From Pseudomonas cannabina (lineage in GTDB: Bacteria > Pseudomonadota > Gammaproteobacteria > Pseudomonadales > Pseudomonadaceae), in assembly GCF_900100365.1 (NCBI RefSeq), contig NZ_FNKU01000001.1:2976001-3040000 (forward strand): DNA of 64,000 nucleotides. Reading direction: 5' to 3'. The notes under the pieces were generated by a model, which was not told the DNA's origin, searched no databases, and saw only the letters and a program-made list of their open reading frames with translations. This document shows positions 8,135-18,392 of the stretch, piece after piece (position 1 is the first letter of the stretch; each line of letters begins with the position of its first letter). The position numbers were made by a program, and so were the translations under genes.

Positions 8135-10591
8135 TTAACGTAGCGTTCCTGGCGCGCCGAACATCAAGGGGTCAGGGCGTACGGGCTCAATGTACAGACT
8201 TTCACACGTAAACAGCTCGGGGCGTCCGATCAGATAGCCTTGTGCAAAATCCACGCCCATTTCCTGCAATGCGGATTCGATCTGCGGCGTCTCAACGAAC
8301 TCGGCAATCGTGAGCTTGCCCATGACATGGCCGATGTTATTAATGACCTCAACCATCGCCCGGTTGATCGGATTGTCGAGCATATCCTTTACAAAACTGC
8401 CATCGATTTTCAAAAAGTCCACCGGAAGATGCTTCAGGTACGCAAAAGAAGACATCCCGGAGCAGAAATCGTCCAGAGAAAACAGACAGCCCAGCGCTTT
8501 CAACTCGTTGATGAATCGAATCGCACTTCCCAGATCGGCAATGGCACTGGTCTCAGTGATTTCAAAGCAGATCATCTCAGGCGCGATGTTGTAGGTAGCG
8601 AACTGCAGTTTCAGGTATTCGAGAAAAGTATCGTCACCGATGCTGGTACCGGACAGATTGATTGCACACAGGGCCTGCGGTGCTTTGTGCCGGTCATCGC
8701 TTGTGCACTCGGCGATGATTTTGAATACATTGCGCACCACCCAGCGATCCAGCGTACTCATCAGGCCATATCGCTCGGCCGCCGGAATGAAACTGTCTGG
8801 AGCCACCATCCTTCCCGACTCGTCCCGCAGCCGCAGAAGAATTTCAATATGCCGGACTCCGTCGCCGGATTCCTTGATCGACGCAATTTCCTGTGCGTAC
8901 AGACAAAAGCGATTTTCCTCGATGGCCATGCGCAAACGCTGTATCCAGGCCATTTCGCCAAAGCGCATCGACAACGTCAGGTCATCGATACTGTAGACCT
9001 GAACCCGGTTGCGGCCCTTCTCCTTGGCCATGTAGCAGGCCATATCAGCCGCTGACAGCGAGGTTTCCAGCGTGGCGGAGTCTTCACCTAAATGGACCAG
9101 ACCGATACTGACAGTAGTCATGAATGGCCGACCTTTCCACATGAAATGCAGACTCTGCACGATCTGACGTAAGACTTCGGCGATGTCGTGAGCCGTATTC
9201 GGCGGGCAATCGACCAGCAACACGCCAAACTCGTCGCCACCCAGACGGGCCAGCGTATCGCCATCACGCAATCCCTGCGGGAGCGCTTTGCACAGCTTGC
9301 GCAACAGTTCGTCACCGGCAGCGTGACCGCCAGTATCGTTGACCAGCTTGAACTGATCGAGATCGAGAAACATCAGGCAATGGCTGCCTGTCCCGACATC
9401 GTCGAGGACCAGTTGCAGACGACGCTCGAATTCGCTGCGATTGACCAGCCCGGTCAGCGGATCATGGGCCGCCTGCCAGGAAAGGTCGGCAATGTACTGA
9501 TGCTCCTGGGTCATGTCGTGCAACACCAGCACCGCGCCGCTGACCATGCCGTCCGCGTAGATCGGCGTGCCGACCAGCGCGACCGACACCGTGCTGCCGT
9601 CAAGTCGCTGGATCAGTTTGCTGTTGGCGCTGCCGCCCTTGAGTTTGCCGGCGAGTATCTGGTCGATCAGCGCCGCACTGTCGCGCTGATCGTTCTCATC
9701 CACCAGATTGAACAGTGCGGCCAGCGGCAATCCGCATGCCTGAGCGCTTTGCCAGTGGGTCAGCCCTTCTGCCGCCGGGTTCATGTAGACGATGGTACCG
9801 GTCATGTCGGTGCTGATGACCCCGTCGCCAATCGACTCGAGGGTGATCTGCGCGCGCTCTTTTTCCAGCACCAGCGCGTCGGCGAACAGTCTTCGCTGAG
9901 CAATCAGTCGACGCACGCGCAGCAACGCCAGCAGAATCAGCAGCACGGCAGTGATCAGATTGACCGCCACCAGCAATTTCAGAATGACGCGTGACCCTTC
10001 GCCCAGCGCATCGCTGAATGCGCGGGCGGCGGGCGTGACGCTTTCGTTGATGTCATTGATCTGCACCCGCCACCTGGCGATCTCGGCAGGGCTGACATTG
10101 CCTTCCGTGACGCGGGCATGAATCTGCCTGGCCAGTTCATCGAGCTGCATGAGGTAGCCGTCACCCACGGCCCAGAAGTGAATGGCCTGCTTCATGAAGC
10201 TGAAATCATGAAAGTTCAGGTACATCCAGATGACACCATTCACGTCATCCGGGTGATTGCCCCCCTGAATGATCCCTGCCCGCGCATCGGCTAACGAGGG
10301 CTTGGGCCGATCCAGTGCTTCACGCAGAGCATGGCCACCCTGCGGCACGGCAAAGGCGCTCTGATACTTCAGGTAATCACGTTCGTCGTGCCAGTTGGCG
10401 TACAGACTCAAGTAATGAATGGCGTCTTTCTGGCCCTTGGACCAGAGACTTTCGCCCACCGCGTAGCTGCGCACAGCTGACATCGTGTAGAGGCTGACGC
10501 AGCCCAGCAACGCCTGGAACAGCGCGACTGCAATGAAAGGCCATACGATGCCCAATAGACGGGGCCTGGTGAAGGTCCATGCTTGCTTCAT
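8135..10591 (-). CDS. membrane PAS-GGDEF-EAL c-di-GMP turnover protein
   Basis: The protein (818 aa from the ATG) has a first transmembrane segment near residues 15-40, a periplasmic region to about 205, a second membrane segment, a PAS domain (GVISTDMTGTIVYMNPAAEG), a GGDEF domain with intact LGGDEFGVLL and an RDGD inhibitory site, and an EAL domain. The EAL motif reads EIL, and other motifs are NLSGTSI, EITETSAI, DDFCSGMSS, KIDGSFV and AEFVET; the metal and catalytic residues appear kept, so phosphodiesterase activity is plausible. An in-frame TTG 3 codons earlier (10600) is an alternative start; neither has a strong ribosome site. undA follows after 32 bp. Confidence 0.92.
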   Translation of the reverse strand: MKQAWTFTRPRLLGIVWPFIAVALFQALLGCVSLYTMSAVRSYAVGESLWSKGQKDAIHYLSLYANWHDERDYLKYQSAFAVPQGGHALREALDRPKPSLADARAGIIQGGNHPDDVNGVIWMYLNFHDFSFMKQAIHFWAVGDGYLMQLDELARQIHARVTEGNVSPAEIARWRVQINDINESVTPAARAFSDALGEGSRVILKLLVAVNLITAVLLILLALLRVRRLIAQRRLFADALVLEKERAQITLESIGDGVISTDMTGTIVYMNPAAEGLTHWQSAQACGLPLAALFNLVDENDQRDSAALIDQILAGKLKGGSANSKLIQRLDGSTVSVALVGTPIYADGMVSGAVLVLHDMTQEHQYIADLSWQAAHDPLTGLVNRSEFERRLQLVLDDVGTGSHCLMFLDLDQFKLVNDTGGHAAGDELLRKLCKALPQGLRDGDTLARLGGDEFGVLLVDCPPNTAHDIAEVLRQIVQSLHFMWKGRPFMTTVSIGLVHLGEDSATLETSLSAADMACYMAKEKGRNRVQVYSIDDLTLSMRFGEMAWIQRLRMAIEENRFCLYAQEIASIKESGDGVRHIEILLRLRDESGRMVAPDSFIPAAERYGLMSTLDRWVVRNVFKIIAECTSDDRHKAPQALCAINLSGTSIGDDTFLEYLKLQFATYNIAPEMICFEITETSAIADLGSAIRFINELKALGCLFSLDDFCSGMSSFAYLKHLPVDFLKIDGSFVKDMLDNPINRAMVEVINNIGHVMGKLTIAEFVETPQIESALQEMGVDFAQGYLIGRPELFTCESLYIEPVRPDPLMFGAPGTLR

Positions 10592-10712
10592 GGGTTTCAA
10601 GTCAACGTGCCTGAATAAACGTCTAGCGCAGAGACTAGGCTAAATTCAGCCATGATGGCAGTTGAATCTCCCGGAAATGAGCGCGAGCGCACGACGCTAG
10701 AGGCCTTGCCCA

Positions 10713-12530
10713 TCAGATTTGCTGCAGATGCCCGTACAGTTTTGCGTACAGACCTCCATCAGCGATCAACTGCTGGTGGTCGCCGTCTTCGACGATACGC
10801 CCGCCGTCGAAAACCAGTACGCGGTCAGCCTGTTTAACGGCAGACAGACGATGCGCGATGATCAGCGTCGTACGGCTGCGCAGAAACCTCGCCAGCGCCT
10901 GATGCAGGTTGTATTCGGTCGCCGCATCCAGCGCCGACGTTGCCTCGTCGAGAATCACCACTTTGGGATCGGACAACACCATGCGCGCGATTGCCAGGCG
11001 CTGGCGCTGGCCGCCCGACAGGCGCACGCCGGAACGCCCGAGTACGCTGTCCAGGCCCTTGGGCATCTCACGAATGGCCGATTCCAGCTGCGCGACGTCG
11101 AGCGCCCGCCAACAAGCCTCAACCGTGCAATCACGGCCCATCGTCAGGTTGGCGCGCACGGTATCGTTGAATAGCGCCGGATGCTGCAACACCACGGCGA
11201 CGTTCTCGCTCACGGTCTCCAGGCCAATATCCTGCTGACTGACCCCGCCAAAGCGAATGACCCCGGTGCGGGCGCTGTACAGCCCGAGCAGCAGTTGCAC
11301 CAGTGTGCTTTCACCGCCGCCGCTGGCACCGACAATGGCGACCTTTTCGCCCGGCGCAATGTGCAGGTTGAGTTGATCCAGCACCAGATCATCGCCGTAG
11401 CCGAAATTCAAGCCGCGCACTTCGATGCCGACCGTCTCCTGCCCTTCGAACGGGTCCGTGCCGCCCGCATACTGCGGCTCGTCAGCCCGCGCCAGCAGTT
11501 CGTTGATACGCGTCAATGCGCCGCCCGCCGCGTAGTAGGCGTATTGCAGATTCAGCAATTGCTCGACCGGGGTCATCATGAACCACAGGTAACTGAACAC
11601 TGCCAGCATCTGGCCGATGGACAAGTCCGAGAACAGTACGGTGAGCATTGCTGCCGCGCGAAAGATATCGATACCGAACTGAAACAGCAGCCCGCTGGCC
11701 CGCCCGGACGCGTCGCTTTTCCATTGCGAGTTGATCGCGTAGTCGCGCACTTCCTGTGCTCGCAACCCCAGGCGACCGAGGAAAAAGCCCTGCCGATTAC
11801 CCGCGCGCACTTCCTGAATCGCATCCAGCGTTTCGCTCAACGCCTGGGTGAAGCGCGATGCGCTGTCGTTCTCCAGCTTCTTCAGGTGCTTGACCCGCTT
11901 GCCGAGCTTCACAGTGAGTAGAATCACCAGCGGGTTGAACAGCATGATCAGCAGCGCCAGCTTCCAGTGCATCCACATCAGAATGCCCGCAGTGCCGGCC
12001 AGGGTCAGCGTGGCGACCAGCAGGCGGCTGAGGGTTTCGCCGACAAACTTGTCCAGTGTGTCGAGGTCGGTGACCAGATGGGTGGTCACCGTGCCGCTGC
12101 CCAGGCTTTCATATTCGCGCAGAGAAATGCGCTTGAGGCGCTCGATCAAGCGCAGCCGGATACGATAAACGATGTCCTTGGCCAGACCGGCGAATAACCT
12201 CGCCTGCAACACATTGAACACCAGCGCCCCGACACGCAGCAGCAGGGTCAGCACCAGCATCAGGCCGATGTAACCGACAGCCTTTTGCAGGCTGTCGGGC
12301 AGCAGGTGATCCATGACTTTCAGCGCCGCATCGCCGCGCCCCAGCAGCACTTCGTCGACCAGCAGCGGCAGCAGCAACGGAATCGGCACGCTGCACAGCG
12401 TCGCCAGAACCGCCACACCGTTGGCCAGCCACAGCGACTTTTTGTGGCGCAACGCCAGGCGCCGGATCTCGGCCCAGCTCAGTGCGTCGGTGCGACTGGA
12501 CGAGGCCCCGTCAGACGAAGTTTCACTCAC
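10713..12530 (-). CDS. ABC exporter, fused permease and ATPase, with altered Walker A
   Basis: This is an inner-membrane half-transporter of about 605 aa with six membrane helices (residues about 35-310) followed by an ATPase. The Q-loop (VVLQHPALFND), signature LSGGQRQRLAIARM, Walker B VVILDEATSALDA and H-loop IIAHRLS are intact. Walker A reads GASGGGESTLVQ: the essential lysine is glutamate, codon GAA at 11312-11310 on the minus strand, one base from AAA. Family members have GGGKST. As written, ATP hydrolysis should be badly impaired. The likely start is GTG at 12530, overlapping the DsbA-like gene stop; the longer frame from 12578 lies wholly inside that gene. Confidence 0.9.
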   Translation of the reverse strand: MSETSSDGASSSRTDALSWAEIRRLALRHKKSLWLANGVAVLATLCSVPIPLLLPLLVDEVLLGRGDAALKVMDHLLPDSLQKAVGYIGLMLVLTLLLRVGALVFNVLQARLFAGLAKDIVYRIRLRLIERLKRISLREYESLGSGTVTTHLVTDLDTLDKFVGETLSRLLVATLTLAGTAGILMWMHWKLALLIMLFNPLVILLTVKLGKRVKHLKKLENDSASRFTQALSETLDAIQEVRAGNRQGFFLGRLGLRAQEVRDYAINSQWKSDASGRASGLLFQFGIDIFRAAAMLTVLFSDLSIGQMLAVFSYLWFMMTPVEQLLNLQYAYYAAGGALTRINELLARADEPQYAGGTDPFEGQETVGIEVRGLNFGYGDDLVLDQLNLHIAPGEKVAIVGASGGGESTLVQLLLGLYSARTGVIRFGGVSQQDIGLETVSENVAVVLQHPALFNDTVRANLTMGRDCTVEACWRALDVAQLESAIREMPKGLDSVLGRSGVRLSGGQRQRLAIARMVLSDPKVVILDEATSALDAATEYNLHQALARFLRSRTTLIIAHRLSAVKQADRVLVFDGGRIVEDGDHQQLIADGGLYAKLYGHLQQI

Positions 12531-13155
12531 TGGCAGCACGCTCGATCCAGCGCCCCAACAAGGGCGAAAGGTCGCCAAGCGGCTGATAACCGTTGGTCAG
12601 CAGTGCCAGTTGACCGTTGCGCTCGGCGAGCAGGGTCGGGAACCCGGCGATGCCCAGGTCCTGCGCCCAGGTGAAGTCAGCCGCGGTCGCCGCCTGCTGC
12701 TCACGACTTTCAAACGCATCGGCAAAGGCCTGCCGCGACAGGCCGGTCTGTTCGGCCAGTTCGGCCAGCAGCGAAGGCAGCGTCACGTCCCGCCCCTGGG
12801 TGTAGAACGCCTGCTGAATCAGCCCGACCAGTGCCCAGGCCCGGTCCGGGTCGAGATAGCGTGCAGCAGTGACCGCCAGGCAGGCCGGCGTGGTGTCGTA
12901 GATGAAACCTTCAGGCAAGGCGCCCTCATGCTGGAAAGGCTGGCCGGTCGCCTCTTCAACGGCCCGCCAGTGCTCAAGAATGTAACGCCGCTTGGCGGGC
13001 TCCAGCGCCACCGTGCCGGAGCGCAATCCGCCCATCACCAGATGCAGCGGCACGCCCGCCGCCCGAGCCTGCTGCACCAGCGCATCGGCCACCGGAGCGA
13101 AGCCCCAGCACCAGGAACACATGGGGTCCATGACATAGATCAGGCGGGCGGACAT
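12523..13155 (-). CDS. DsbA/FrnE-family thioredoxin-fold protein
   Basis: The 210-aa protein has a CSWC redox motif (MDPMCSWCWGFAPV) at residues 12-15 followed by a helical insertion and the cis-proline loop AGFPTLL, as in FrnE-like DsbA proteins. No signal peptide is visible, so it is probably cytosolic rather than a periplasmic disulfide oxidase. It starts 3 bp after trhO and its stop overlaps the GTG start of the ABC exporter, giving an apparent trhO-dsbA-ABC operon. The substrate is unknown. Confidence 0.9.
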   Translation of the reverse strand: MSARLIYVMDPMCSWCWGFAPVADALVQQARAAGVPLHLVMGGLRSGTVALEPAKRRYILEHWRAVEEATGQPFQHEGALPEGFIYDTTPACLAVTAARYLDPDRAWALVGLIQQAFYTQGRDVTLPSLLAELAEQTGLSRQAFADAFESREQQAATAADFTWAQDLGIAGFPTLLAERNGQLALLTNGYQPLGDLSPLLGRWIERAASE

Positions 13156-13158
13156 GGC

Positions 13159-14112
13159 TCAGGCCTCGGATGGCAGACGATAGTTGCGCCCGATAGGGTG
13201 GGGCTGATTGCGAGCCTTGGCCAGTTCGATCTGCTTTTGCCGGTCGATGGCGCTGCGGCGGGTCTTCTCGCTCAGCGAGTCCCAGCAATACGGGCAACTG
13301 ATACCTGGCGAATAGTGCTCGCTGGCGCGGTCTTCGGCACTGATCGGCGTGCGGCATGCGTGACACTGATCGTAATCACCTTCGGTCAGATCGTGACGCA
13401 CTGTCACCCGGTTGTCGAACACGAAACACTCGCCCCGCCATTGGCTTTCCTGCTCAGGCACTTCTTCCAGGTACTTGAGAATCCCGCCCTTGAGGTGGTA
13501 AACCTCTTCGAAGCCCTCGCCAAGCATGTAGCTCGAGGCTTTCTCGCAACGAATGCCACCGGTGCAGAACATGGCGACTTTCTTGTGCACCGCCGGGTCG
13601 AAATGCGTCTTGATGTAGTCCGGGAATTCACGGAACGACGTGGTCTTGGGATCGATTGCGCCTTCGAAGGTGCCGATGGACACTTCGTAATCGTTACGCG
13701 TGTCGATCAACAGCACTTCAGGGTCGGTGATCAGGTCGTTCCAGTCTTTCGGCTCGACGTAGGTTCCCACGTTCTTGTTCGGGTCAACGCCCTCGACGCC
13801 CAGGGTCACGATCTCTTTCTTGAGCTTGACCTTGGTGCGGTAGAACGGCTGCTCGTCGCAGTAGGATTCCTTGTGATCGATGTCGACCAGACGCGGATCG
13901 TTCTTCAGCCAGGCCATCAGGCCATCGATGCCTTCGCGGCTGCCGGACACTGTACCGTTGATGCCTTCTTCGGCAATCAACAACGTGCCCTTGATGCCGT
14001 TGTCGACCATCGCCTGCAACAGCGGCTCGCGCAGGGCAACGTAATCGCTGAGGGTGACGAACTTGTATAGCGCAGCTACGACGATCGGCTGAGTCATCGG
14101 CTCTTGAGTCAT
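13159..14112 (-). CDS. trhO: oxygen-dependent tRNA uridine(34) hydroxylase (rhodanese domain)
   Basis: TrhO (YceA) forms 5-hydroxyuridine at tRNA position 34, the first step towards cmo5U/mcmo5U (established in E. coli). The 317-aa protein has an N-terminal acylphosphatase-like domain ([18 protein letters not shown]), then a rhodanese domain with active-site loop [12 protein letters not shown], and a C-terminal cysteine-rich tail ([15 protein letters not shown]). The start MTQEPMTQP has GGAGAG upstream; a second Met five codons later is possible. It is the first gene of a leftward group with the DsbA-like and ABC genes. Confidence 0.95.
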   Translation of the reverse strand: MTQEPMTQPIVVAALYKFVTLSDYVALREPLLQAMVDNGIKGTLLIAEEGINGTVSGSREGIDGLMAWLKNDPRLVDIDHKESYCDEQPFYRTKVKLKKEIVTLGVEGVDPNKNVGTYVEPKDWNDLITDPEVLLIDTRNDYEVSIGTFEGAIDPKTTSFREFPDYIKTHFDPAVHKKVAMFCTGGIRCEKASSYMLGEGFEEVYHLKGGILKYLEEVPEQESQWRGECFVFDNRVTVRHDLTEGDYDQCHACRTPISAEDRASEHYSPGISCPYCWDSLSEKTRRSAIDRQKQIELAKARNQPHPIGRNYRLPSEA

Positions 14113-14286
14113 GCATCTCTCCAGTGGCGACCCTCGCAAAGGGCCTACCGGGCAAAAATTCCGAACAAAAAAAACGCACCGGCCAGGCGGCGCGGTGCGG
14201 ATTCTAGCAAAAACCGACAGGGTACAGGCGAGTCAGCGAAGCAAATAATGCTCCTGCAAAAGGGGCAGGATCACCACCTGTGCCCG

Positions 14287-14580
14287 TCAGTGGCCACCGG
14301 CACAGGTGGGTGACGCCGGCGCTGCACCGGTCTTCGCCCACTCTTCCGGGGTGTAGGTGTGCAGTGCCAGAGCATGAAATTCGCCCATCAGACCGCCCAG
14401 CGTGGCATAAACCTTCTGGTGCCGTTTGACCGAATTGAGGCCCTGAAACTGGTCACTGACCAGAATCGCCTTGTAGTGCGTCTGTTCGCCACGGCTGTGC
14501 ATGTGGCTCTCGTCGAGCACTTGCAGATGGTGCGGTTGCAGCAACGCAAGTGCCGACTCGATTCGTTTTTGCATGGTCAT
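14287..14580 (-). CDS. bolA: BolA family protein
   Basis: This 97-aa protein has the BolA fold signature: [22 protein letters not shown] followed by [13 protein letters not shown] and [13 protein letters not shown]. BolA proteins work with monothiol glutaredoxins in iron-sulfur and iron handling and, in enterobacteria, influence morphology and stress response (family knowledge). It lies 15 bp downstream of a DUF2059 gene on the same strand. An ATG two codons in is an alternative start. Confidence 0.93.
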   Translation of the reverse strand: MTMQKRIESALALLQPHHLQVLDESHMHSRGEQTHYKAILVSDQFQGLNSVKRHQKVYATLGGLMGEFHALALHTYTPEEWAKTGAAPASPTCAGGH

Positions 14581-14595
14581 GGTATGACTCGCCGA

Positions 14596-15129
14596 TCAGG
14601 GCTTCTTGGCAGGGGCGGCAGCGGGTGCGGCGGCCTTGGCAGGTTCAAGCTCGGCGGTCATGTCAGCCAGCAGCTTGTTGACGACAGGCACGGCGCTTTC
14701 CAGTTTGCTCTGGGTCAGTTGAGCAGACTGTTGAGCCAGTTCAGGCATCTTAGTCATCACTTTCTTGCCCAGTGGCGACTGATAGAACGCAACCAGGTCC
14801 TTCAGCTCGCTTTCGGTGAAATTGGCGGTGTAGAGCTTGACCATTTCAGGCTTGAGCTTGTTCCAGCCAATGGCTTGGTCCAGAGCAGTGTTGGCCTTGG
14901 CCTGATAGGTTTCAAGCAGAGCCTTTTTCGATGCAGGCGCCTTGGTTTCAGCGAAACGCTGAGCGAACATCTGCTGAACCTGCGCATAGACCGGAGCGCC
15001 CAGGCGATCGGCGTTGGCGAGTTTCAGGAACGTTTCGGCGCTCGCGTTGTGACTGGCGGTGTCGGCGAAGACCTGACCGCTGGCACAGACCAGGGCTACC
15101 GCGGTACAGATGGCACGAAGACGGGTCAT
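14596..15129 (-). CDS. DUF2059 secreted protein
   Basis: The 177-aa protein starts with a signal peptide ([22 protein letters not shown], cleavage after the final Ala), so it should be periplasmic. The body has the DUF2059 pattern, in particular [20 protein letters not shown], and ends in an Ala-Pro-Lys tail. The family has no assigned biochemical function. It is divergent from fumC, with 168 bp between them, and precedes bolA, an arrangement also known in P. aeruginosa from memory. Confidence 0.9.
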   Translation of the reverse strand: MTRLRAICTAVALVCASGQVFADTASHNASAETFLKLANADRLGAPVYAQVQQMFAQRFAETKAPASKKALLETYQAKANTALDQAIGWNKLKPEMVKLYTANFTESELKDLVAFYQSPLGKKVMTKMPELAQQSAQLTQSKLESAVPVVNKLLADMTAELEPAKAAAPAAAPAKKP

Positions 15130-15297
15130 CGAGTTTCCTTATCTAGCAAACGAGGCTTTACCCCAGGGCCGACCATTCTGCGCTTATGTGGGCTTTTGGC
15201 TCAACCCCCGGTTCACCGAGCGGTTAAAAAGCACTGTTCGGGAACCCTGCCTGCTTATGGCTACCTAACCTGCAACGTACTTAAAGGAGTAAGACCT

Positions 15298-16692
15298 GTG
15301 AGCCGCACCGAAACCGACAGCATCGGCCCGATCGAAGTCCCCGAAGACGCTTATTGGGGGGCTCAGACCCAACGCTCACTGATCAACTTTGCGATTGGCG
15401 ATCAGCGCATGCCGCTGCCCGTGCTGCACGCGCTGACCCTGATCAAGAAGGCTGCCGCGCGGGTCAACAACCGTAACGGCGACCTGCCTGCCGATATCGC
15501 CCGCCTGATCGAACAGGCTGCCGACGAGGTGCTCGACGGCCAGCACGACGCGCAGTTCCCGCTGGTCGTCTGGCAGACCGGTAGCGGCACGCAGAGCAAC
15601 ATGAACGTCAACGAAGTGATCGCCGGTCGCGCCAACGAACTTGCGGGTCAAGGCCGTGGCGGCAAGTCGCCGGTCCACCCCAACGACCACGTCAATCGCT
15701 CGCAAAGCTCCAACGACTGCTTCCCGACCGCCATGCACATCGCCACCGCTCAGGCAGTCAAGAACAGCCTGCTGCCAGCGATTGCCGAACTGTCCAACGG
15801 GCTGGCCGAACAGGCCGCCCGGCACATGAAACTGGTCAAGACCGGGCGCACGCACATGATGGACGCGACGCCGATCACCTTTGGCCAAGAGCTTTCAGGC
15901 TTCGTTGCCCAACTCGATTACGCAGAAAAAGCCATTCGTGCCGCCCTGCCCGCCGTCTATGAGCTGGCGCAAGGCGGTACCGCTGTCGGCACCGGGCTAA
16001 ACTCGCCGAAAGGTTTTGCCGAGGCCATCGCGGCAGAACTGGCTGCGTTGTCAGGGCTGCCTTTCGTCACGGCGCCCAACAAATTCGCCGCGCTGGCCGG
16101 ACATGAGCCGCTTGCGGCACTCTCCGGCGCACTGAAAACCCTGGCCGGGACGCTGATGAAGATCGCCAATGACCTGCGCCTGTTGGGCTCCGGTCCGCGT
16201 GCAGGGCTGGCAGAAGTCCGCTTGCCAGCCAACGAGCCGGGCAGTTCGATCATGCCTGGCAAGGTCAACCCGACCCAATGCGAAGCGCTGTCGATGCTCG
16301 CCTGTCAGGTCATGGGTAACGACGTGACCATCGGCTTTGCGGCCAGTCAGGGTCATCTACAGTTGAACGTGTACAAGCCGGTAATCATTCACAACATTCT
16401 GCAATCGATCCGCCTGCTGGCCGACGGCTGCAGCAATTTCAACGAACACTGCATCGCCGGCATGGAGCCGGATGCGGAAAAAATGGCCGAGCACCTGGAA
16501 CGCGGCCTGATGCTGGTGACCGCGCTCAATCCGCACATCGGCTATGACAAGTCCGCGCAGATTGCCAAAAAGGCGTACACCGAAGGCCTGACGTTGCGCG
16601 AAGCCTCGCTGGCGCTGGGCTACCTCACCGATGAGGAGTTCGACGCCTGGGTCCGGCCGGAAAAAATGCTCGAGGCAGGCAGCAATGGCTGA
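15298..16692 (+). CDS. fumC: class II fumarate hydratase
   Basis: FumC interconverts fumarate and malate in the TCA cycle without an iron-sulfur cluster, so it works under oxidative or iron-poor conditions. The 464-aa protein has substrate-site motifs [26 protein letters not shown] and the superfamily signature [15 protein letters not shown]. The start is GTG (GTGAGCCGCACC) with GGAG 8 bases before it; the reading frame is open far upstream but that part has no coding character. The stop overlaps the next gene by 8 bp, so co-translation with the flavodoxin-fold oxidoreductase is likely. Confidence 0.98.
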   Translation: MSRTETDSIGPIEVPEDAYWGAQTQRSLINFAIGDQRMPLPVLHALTLIKKAAARVNNRNGDLPADIARLIEQAADEVLDGQHDAQFPLVVWQTGSGTQSNMNVNEVIAGRANELAGQGRGGKSPVHPNDHVNRSQSSNDCFPTAMHIATAQAVKNSLLPAIAELSNGLAEQAARHMKLVKTGRTHMMDATPITFGQELSGFVAQLDYAEKAIRAALPAVYELAQGGTAVGTGLNSPKGFAEAIAAELAALSGLPFVTAPNKFAALAGHEPLAALSGALKTLAGTLMKIANDLRLLGSGPRAGLAEVRLPANEPGSSIMPGKVNPTQCEALSMLACQVMGNDVTIGFAASQGHLQLNVYKPVIIHNILQSIRLLADGCSNFNEHCIAGMEPDAEKMAEHLERGLMLVTALNPHIGYDKSAQIAKKAYTEGLTLREASLALGYLTDEEFDAWVRPEKMLEAGSNG

Positions 16693-17299
16693 TGCCAAAA
16701 GCGGCGCCACGCCACTGGAAGGCAATGGCAAACGAATCCTGATGGTGTACGGCACGCCGAAAGCCATCAGTTTTTGTCACGCCCTGGGTGACGCCTACGC
16801 ACAGGCGGCGCGAGGCGAAGGCCATGTGGTGCGGATCATCAAACTGGGCGAACTGGATTTCGACCCGATTCTGCACCACGGCTACGACCAGACGCAGACC
16901 CTGGAAGCCGACCTGCTCGACGCCCAGCGTCAGATTCACTGGGCGGAGCATCTGGTGTTCGTCTATCCAGTCTGGTGGGGCGGTCTGCCTGCCCTGCTGA
17001 CAGGCTTCTTCGACCGGGTGCTGATGCCCGGTTTTGCGTTCAAGACTCACGGCCGCAAGCATGCATCCAATGAGCTGCTCAAGGGCCGCACCGCGGAATT
17101 GCTGGTTGCCATGGACACGCCCGTCCGCTACTTCCACTGGATATACGGCGCACCTGCGCACCGCCAGATGGTCCGCACCATTCTCGGGTTATGCGGGATC
17201 AAGACCAAACGCCTGACCGAGTTCGCTCCGGTGCACAGTGCTACCGAGCAACAGCGTCAGGAGTGGATCCTGCAAGCACAGAGGCTGGGCAAACGCTGA
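16685..17299 (+). CDS. NAD(P)H:quinone oxidoreductase-like flavoprotein
   Basis: The 204-aa protein has a flavodoxin-like fold of the NQO/KefF type: [18 protein letters not shown] at the FMN/FAD site, then [20 protein letters not shown], the family hallmark, and ILGLCGIK. It is probably a cytosolic two-electron quinone reductase. The ATG lies inside the end of fumC, overlapping by 8 bp. The exact electron acceptor cannot be told from the sequence. Confidence 0.9.
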   Translation: MADAKSGATPLEGNGKRILMVYGTPKAISFCHALGDAYAQAARGEGHVVRIIKLGELDFDPILHHGYDQTQTLEADLLDAQRQIHWAEHLVFVYPVWWGGLPALLTGFFDRVLMPGFAFKTHGRKHASNELLKGRTAELLVAMDTPVRYFHWIYGAPAHRQMVRTILGLCGIKTKRLTEFAPVHSATEQQRQEWILQAQRLGKR

Positions 17300-17326
17300 C
17301 GCTCATTCAGCGTTGAACGCAAGCCG

Positions 17327-18286
17327 TCAGGCTTGGGCCAGCCTCGCCTTGCGCGCCCGCAGCCCGGCAATCAGCGAAGGCCCGAGCGCGGTCAGTGCCG
17401 ACCCCATAACTACCAGCAGTGCCCCACCATAACCCAGTACATTCAGCTCTTCGGCCTGCACATAATCCGGCCACAACCAGGCGGCGCACGCGACAGCTGC
17501 CAGCGTGACCAGCGGCGTCAAGGCGAGCGTGGCACTGACCCTCGATGCTTCCCAGTGCGCCAGAGCCTCGGCGAACGCGCCATAAGCAACCAACGTATTC
17601 AGGCAGCAGGCCAGCAGCAGCCAGCCTTGCAACGGGCTCAGCGCCAAGGCCTCGGCAGGGTGCGCCCACGGCGTGAGCAGCAAGGCGCAGAACAGGTAGA
17701 TCACCATCATGACCTGCAGCGAATTCCATACGGTCAGCAACTGTTTCTGGCTCAACCCGTAAAACGTCCAGATGGTCGACGCCAGCAGCACAACCAACAC
17801 CCCGAGGGTGTAATCACCCAGCGAGGTGAACAGTTCGACCAGCCGCTGGTTGAAAAACAACCCGAAGCCGATCAACAGCACCAGCAAGCCGATACCCTGC
17901 CCCACGCTGAAGCGTTCCTTGAACAGAAAGATGCTGCCGATCAACAGAAAAATCGGCCCGACCTGGACCAGCAATTGCGTGGTGCCAGGGCTCAGCAGGC
18001 GCAAGCCGATCAGGCACAACACGTAATTCCCGACCAGCCCGAACACCGCCAGCAGCACCAGTATTTTGCCCTTGCGACCCAGCACCTTGAAGCTGGGCAG
18101 ACGCTTGACCGAGGCCAGCCAGACGAATAACAACGCGCCGGAGACCAGCAGCCGGAACCAGGTAACAGTCACCGGATCCATCGCCTGCAAAACCTGCTTG
18201 AGCTTGATGGGCAGAATGCCCCAGAGCAGCGCAGTCAGCAGCGACAGACACAGCCCATAGGCCCGGCGACCAGAAGAAATATGCAT
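17327..18286 (-). CDS. EamA/DMT-family transporter
   Basis: The 319-aa protein is almost entirely hydrophobic with about ten transmembrane helices in two EamA repeats (first around residues 12-150, second around 165-305). Motifs include LLWGILPIKLKQ in helix 1 and a positively charged C-terminal tail (GLRARKARLAQA). Such drug/metabolite transporters export amino acids, metabolites or unknown compounds; the substrate is not predictable. It converges with the preceding oxidoreductase gene, 27 bp apart. Confidence 0.92.
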   Translation of the reverse strand: MHISSGRRAYGLCLSLLTALLWGILPIKLKQVLQAMDPVTVTWFRLLVSGALLFVWLASVKRLPSFKVLGRKGKILVLLAVFGLVGNYVLCLIGLRLLSPGTTQLLVQVGPIFLLIGSIFLFKERFSVGQGIGLLVLLIGFGLFFNQRLVELFTSLGDYTLGVLVVLLASTIWTFYGLSQKQLLTVWNSLQVMMVIYLFCALLLTPWAHPAEALALSPLQGWLLLACCLNTLVAYGAFAEALAHWEASRVSATLALTPLVTLAAVACAAWLWPDYVQAEELNVLGYGGALLVVMGSALTALGPSLIAGLRARKARLAQA

Positions 18287-18392
18287 CGGAAATCCCGTGA
18301 GAGGTGGAACGACAGCATCATTCTAGGTGCAGTGCAGGAAAACGACAGGGACAGCCGGGCGCGGTTAATGCCGCAAATTGTGTTATCGCCGC

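Noticed and set aside
14359..15297. 5' extension of the fumC reading frame by 313 codons
   Set aside because: It overlaps bolA and the DUF2059 gene on the other strand and has no fumarase similarity; the GTG at 15298 has a good ribosome site.
17333..18130. Plus-strand 265-codon frame rich in Gln and Arg
   Set aside because: It is the antisense of the EamA transporter gene; its composition is what hydrophobic codons give when read backwards.
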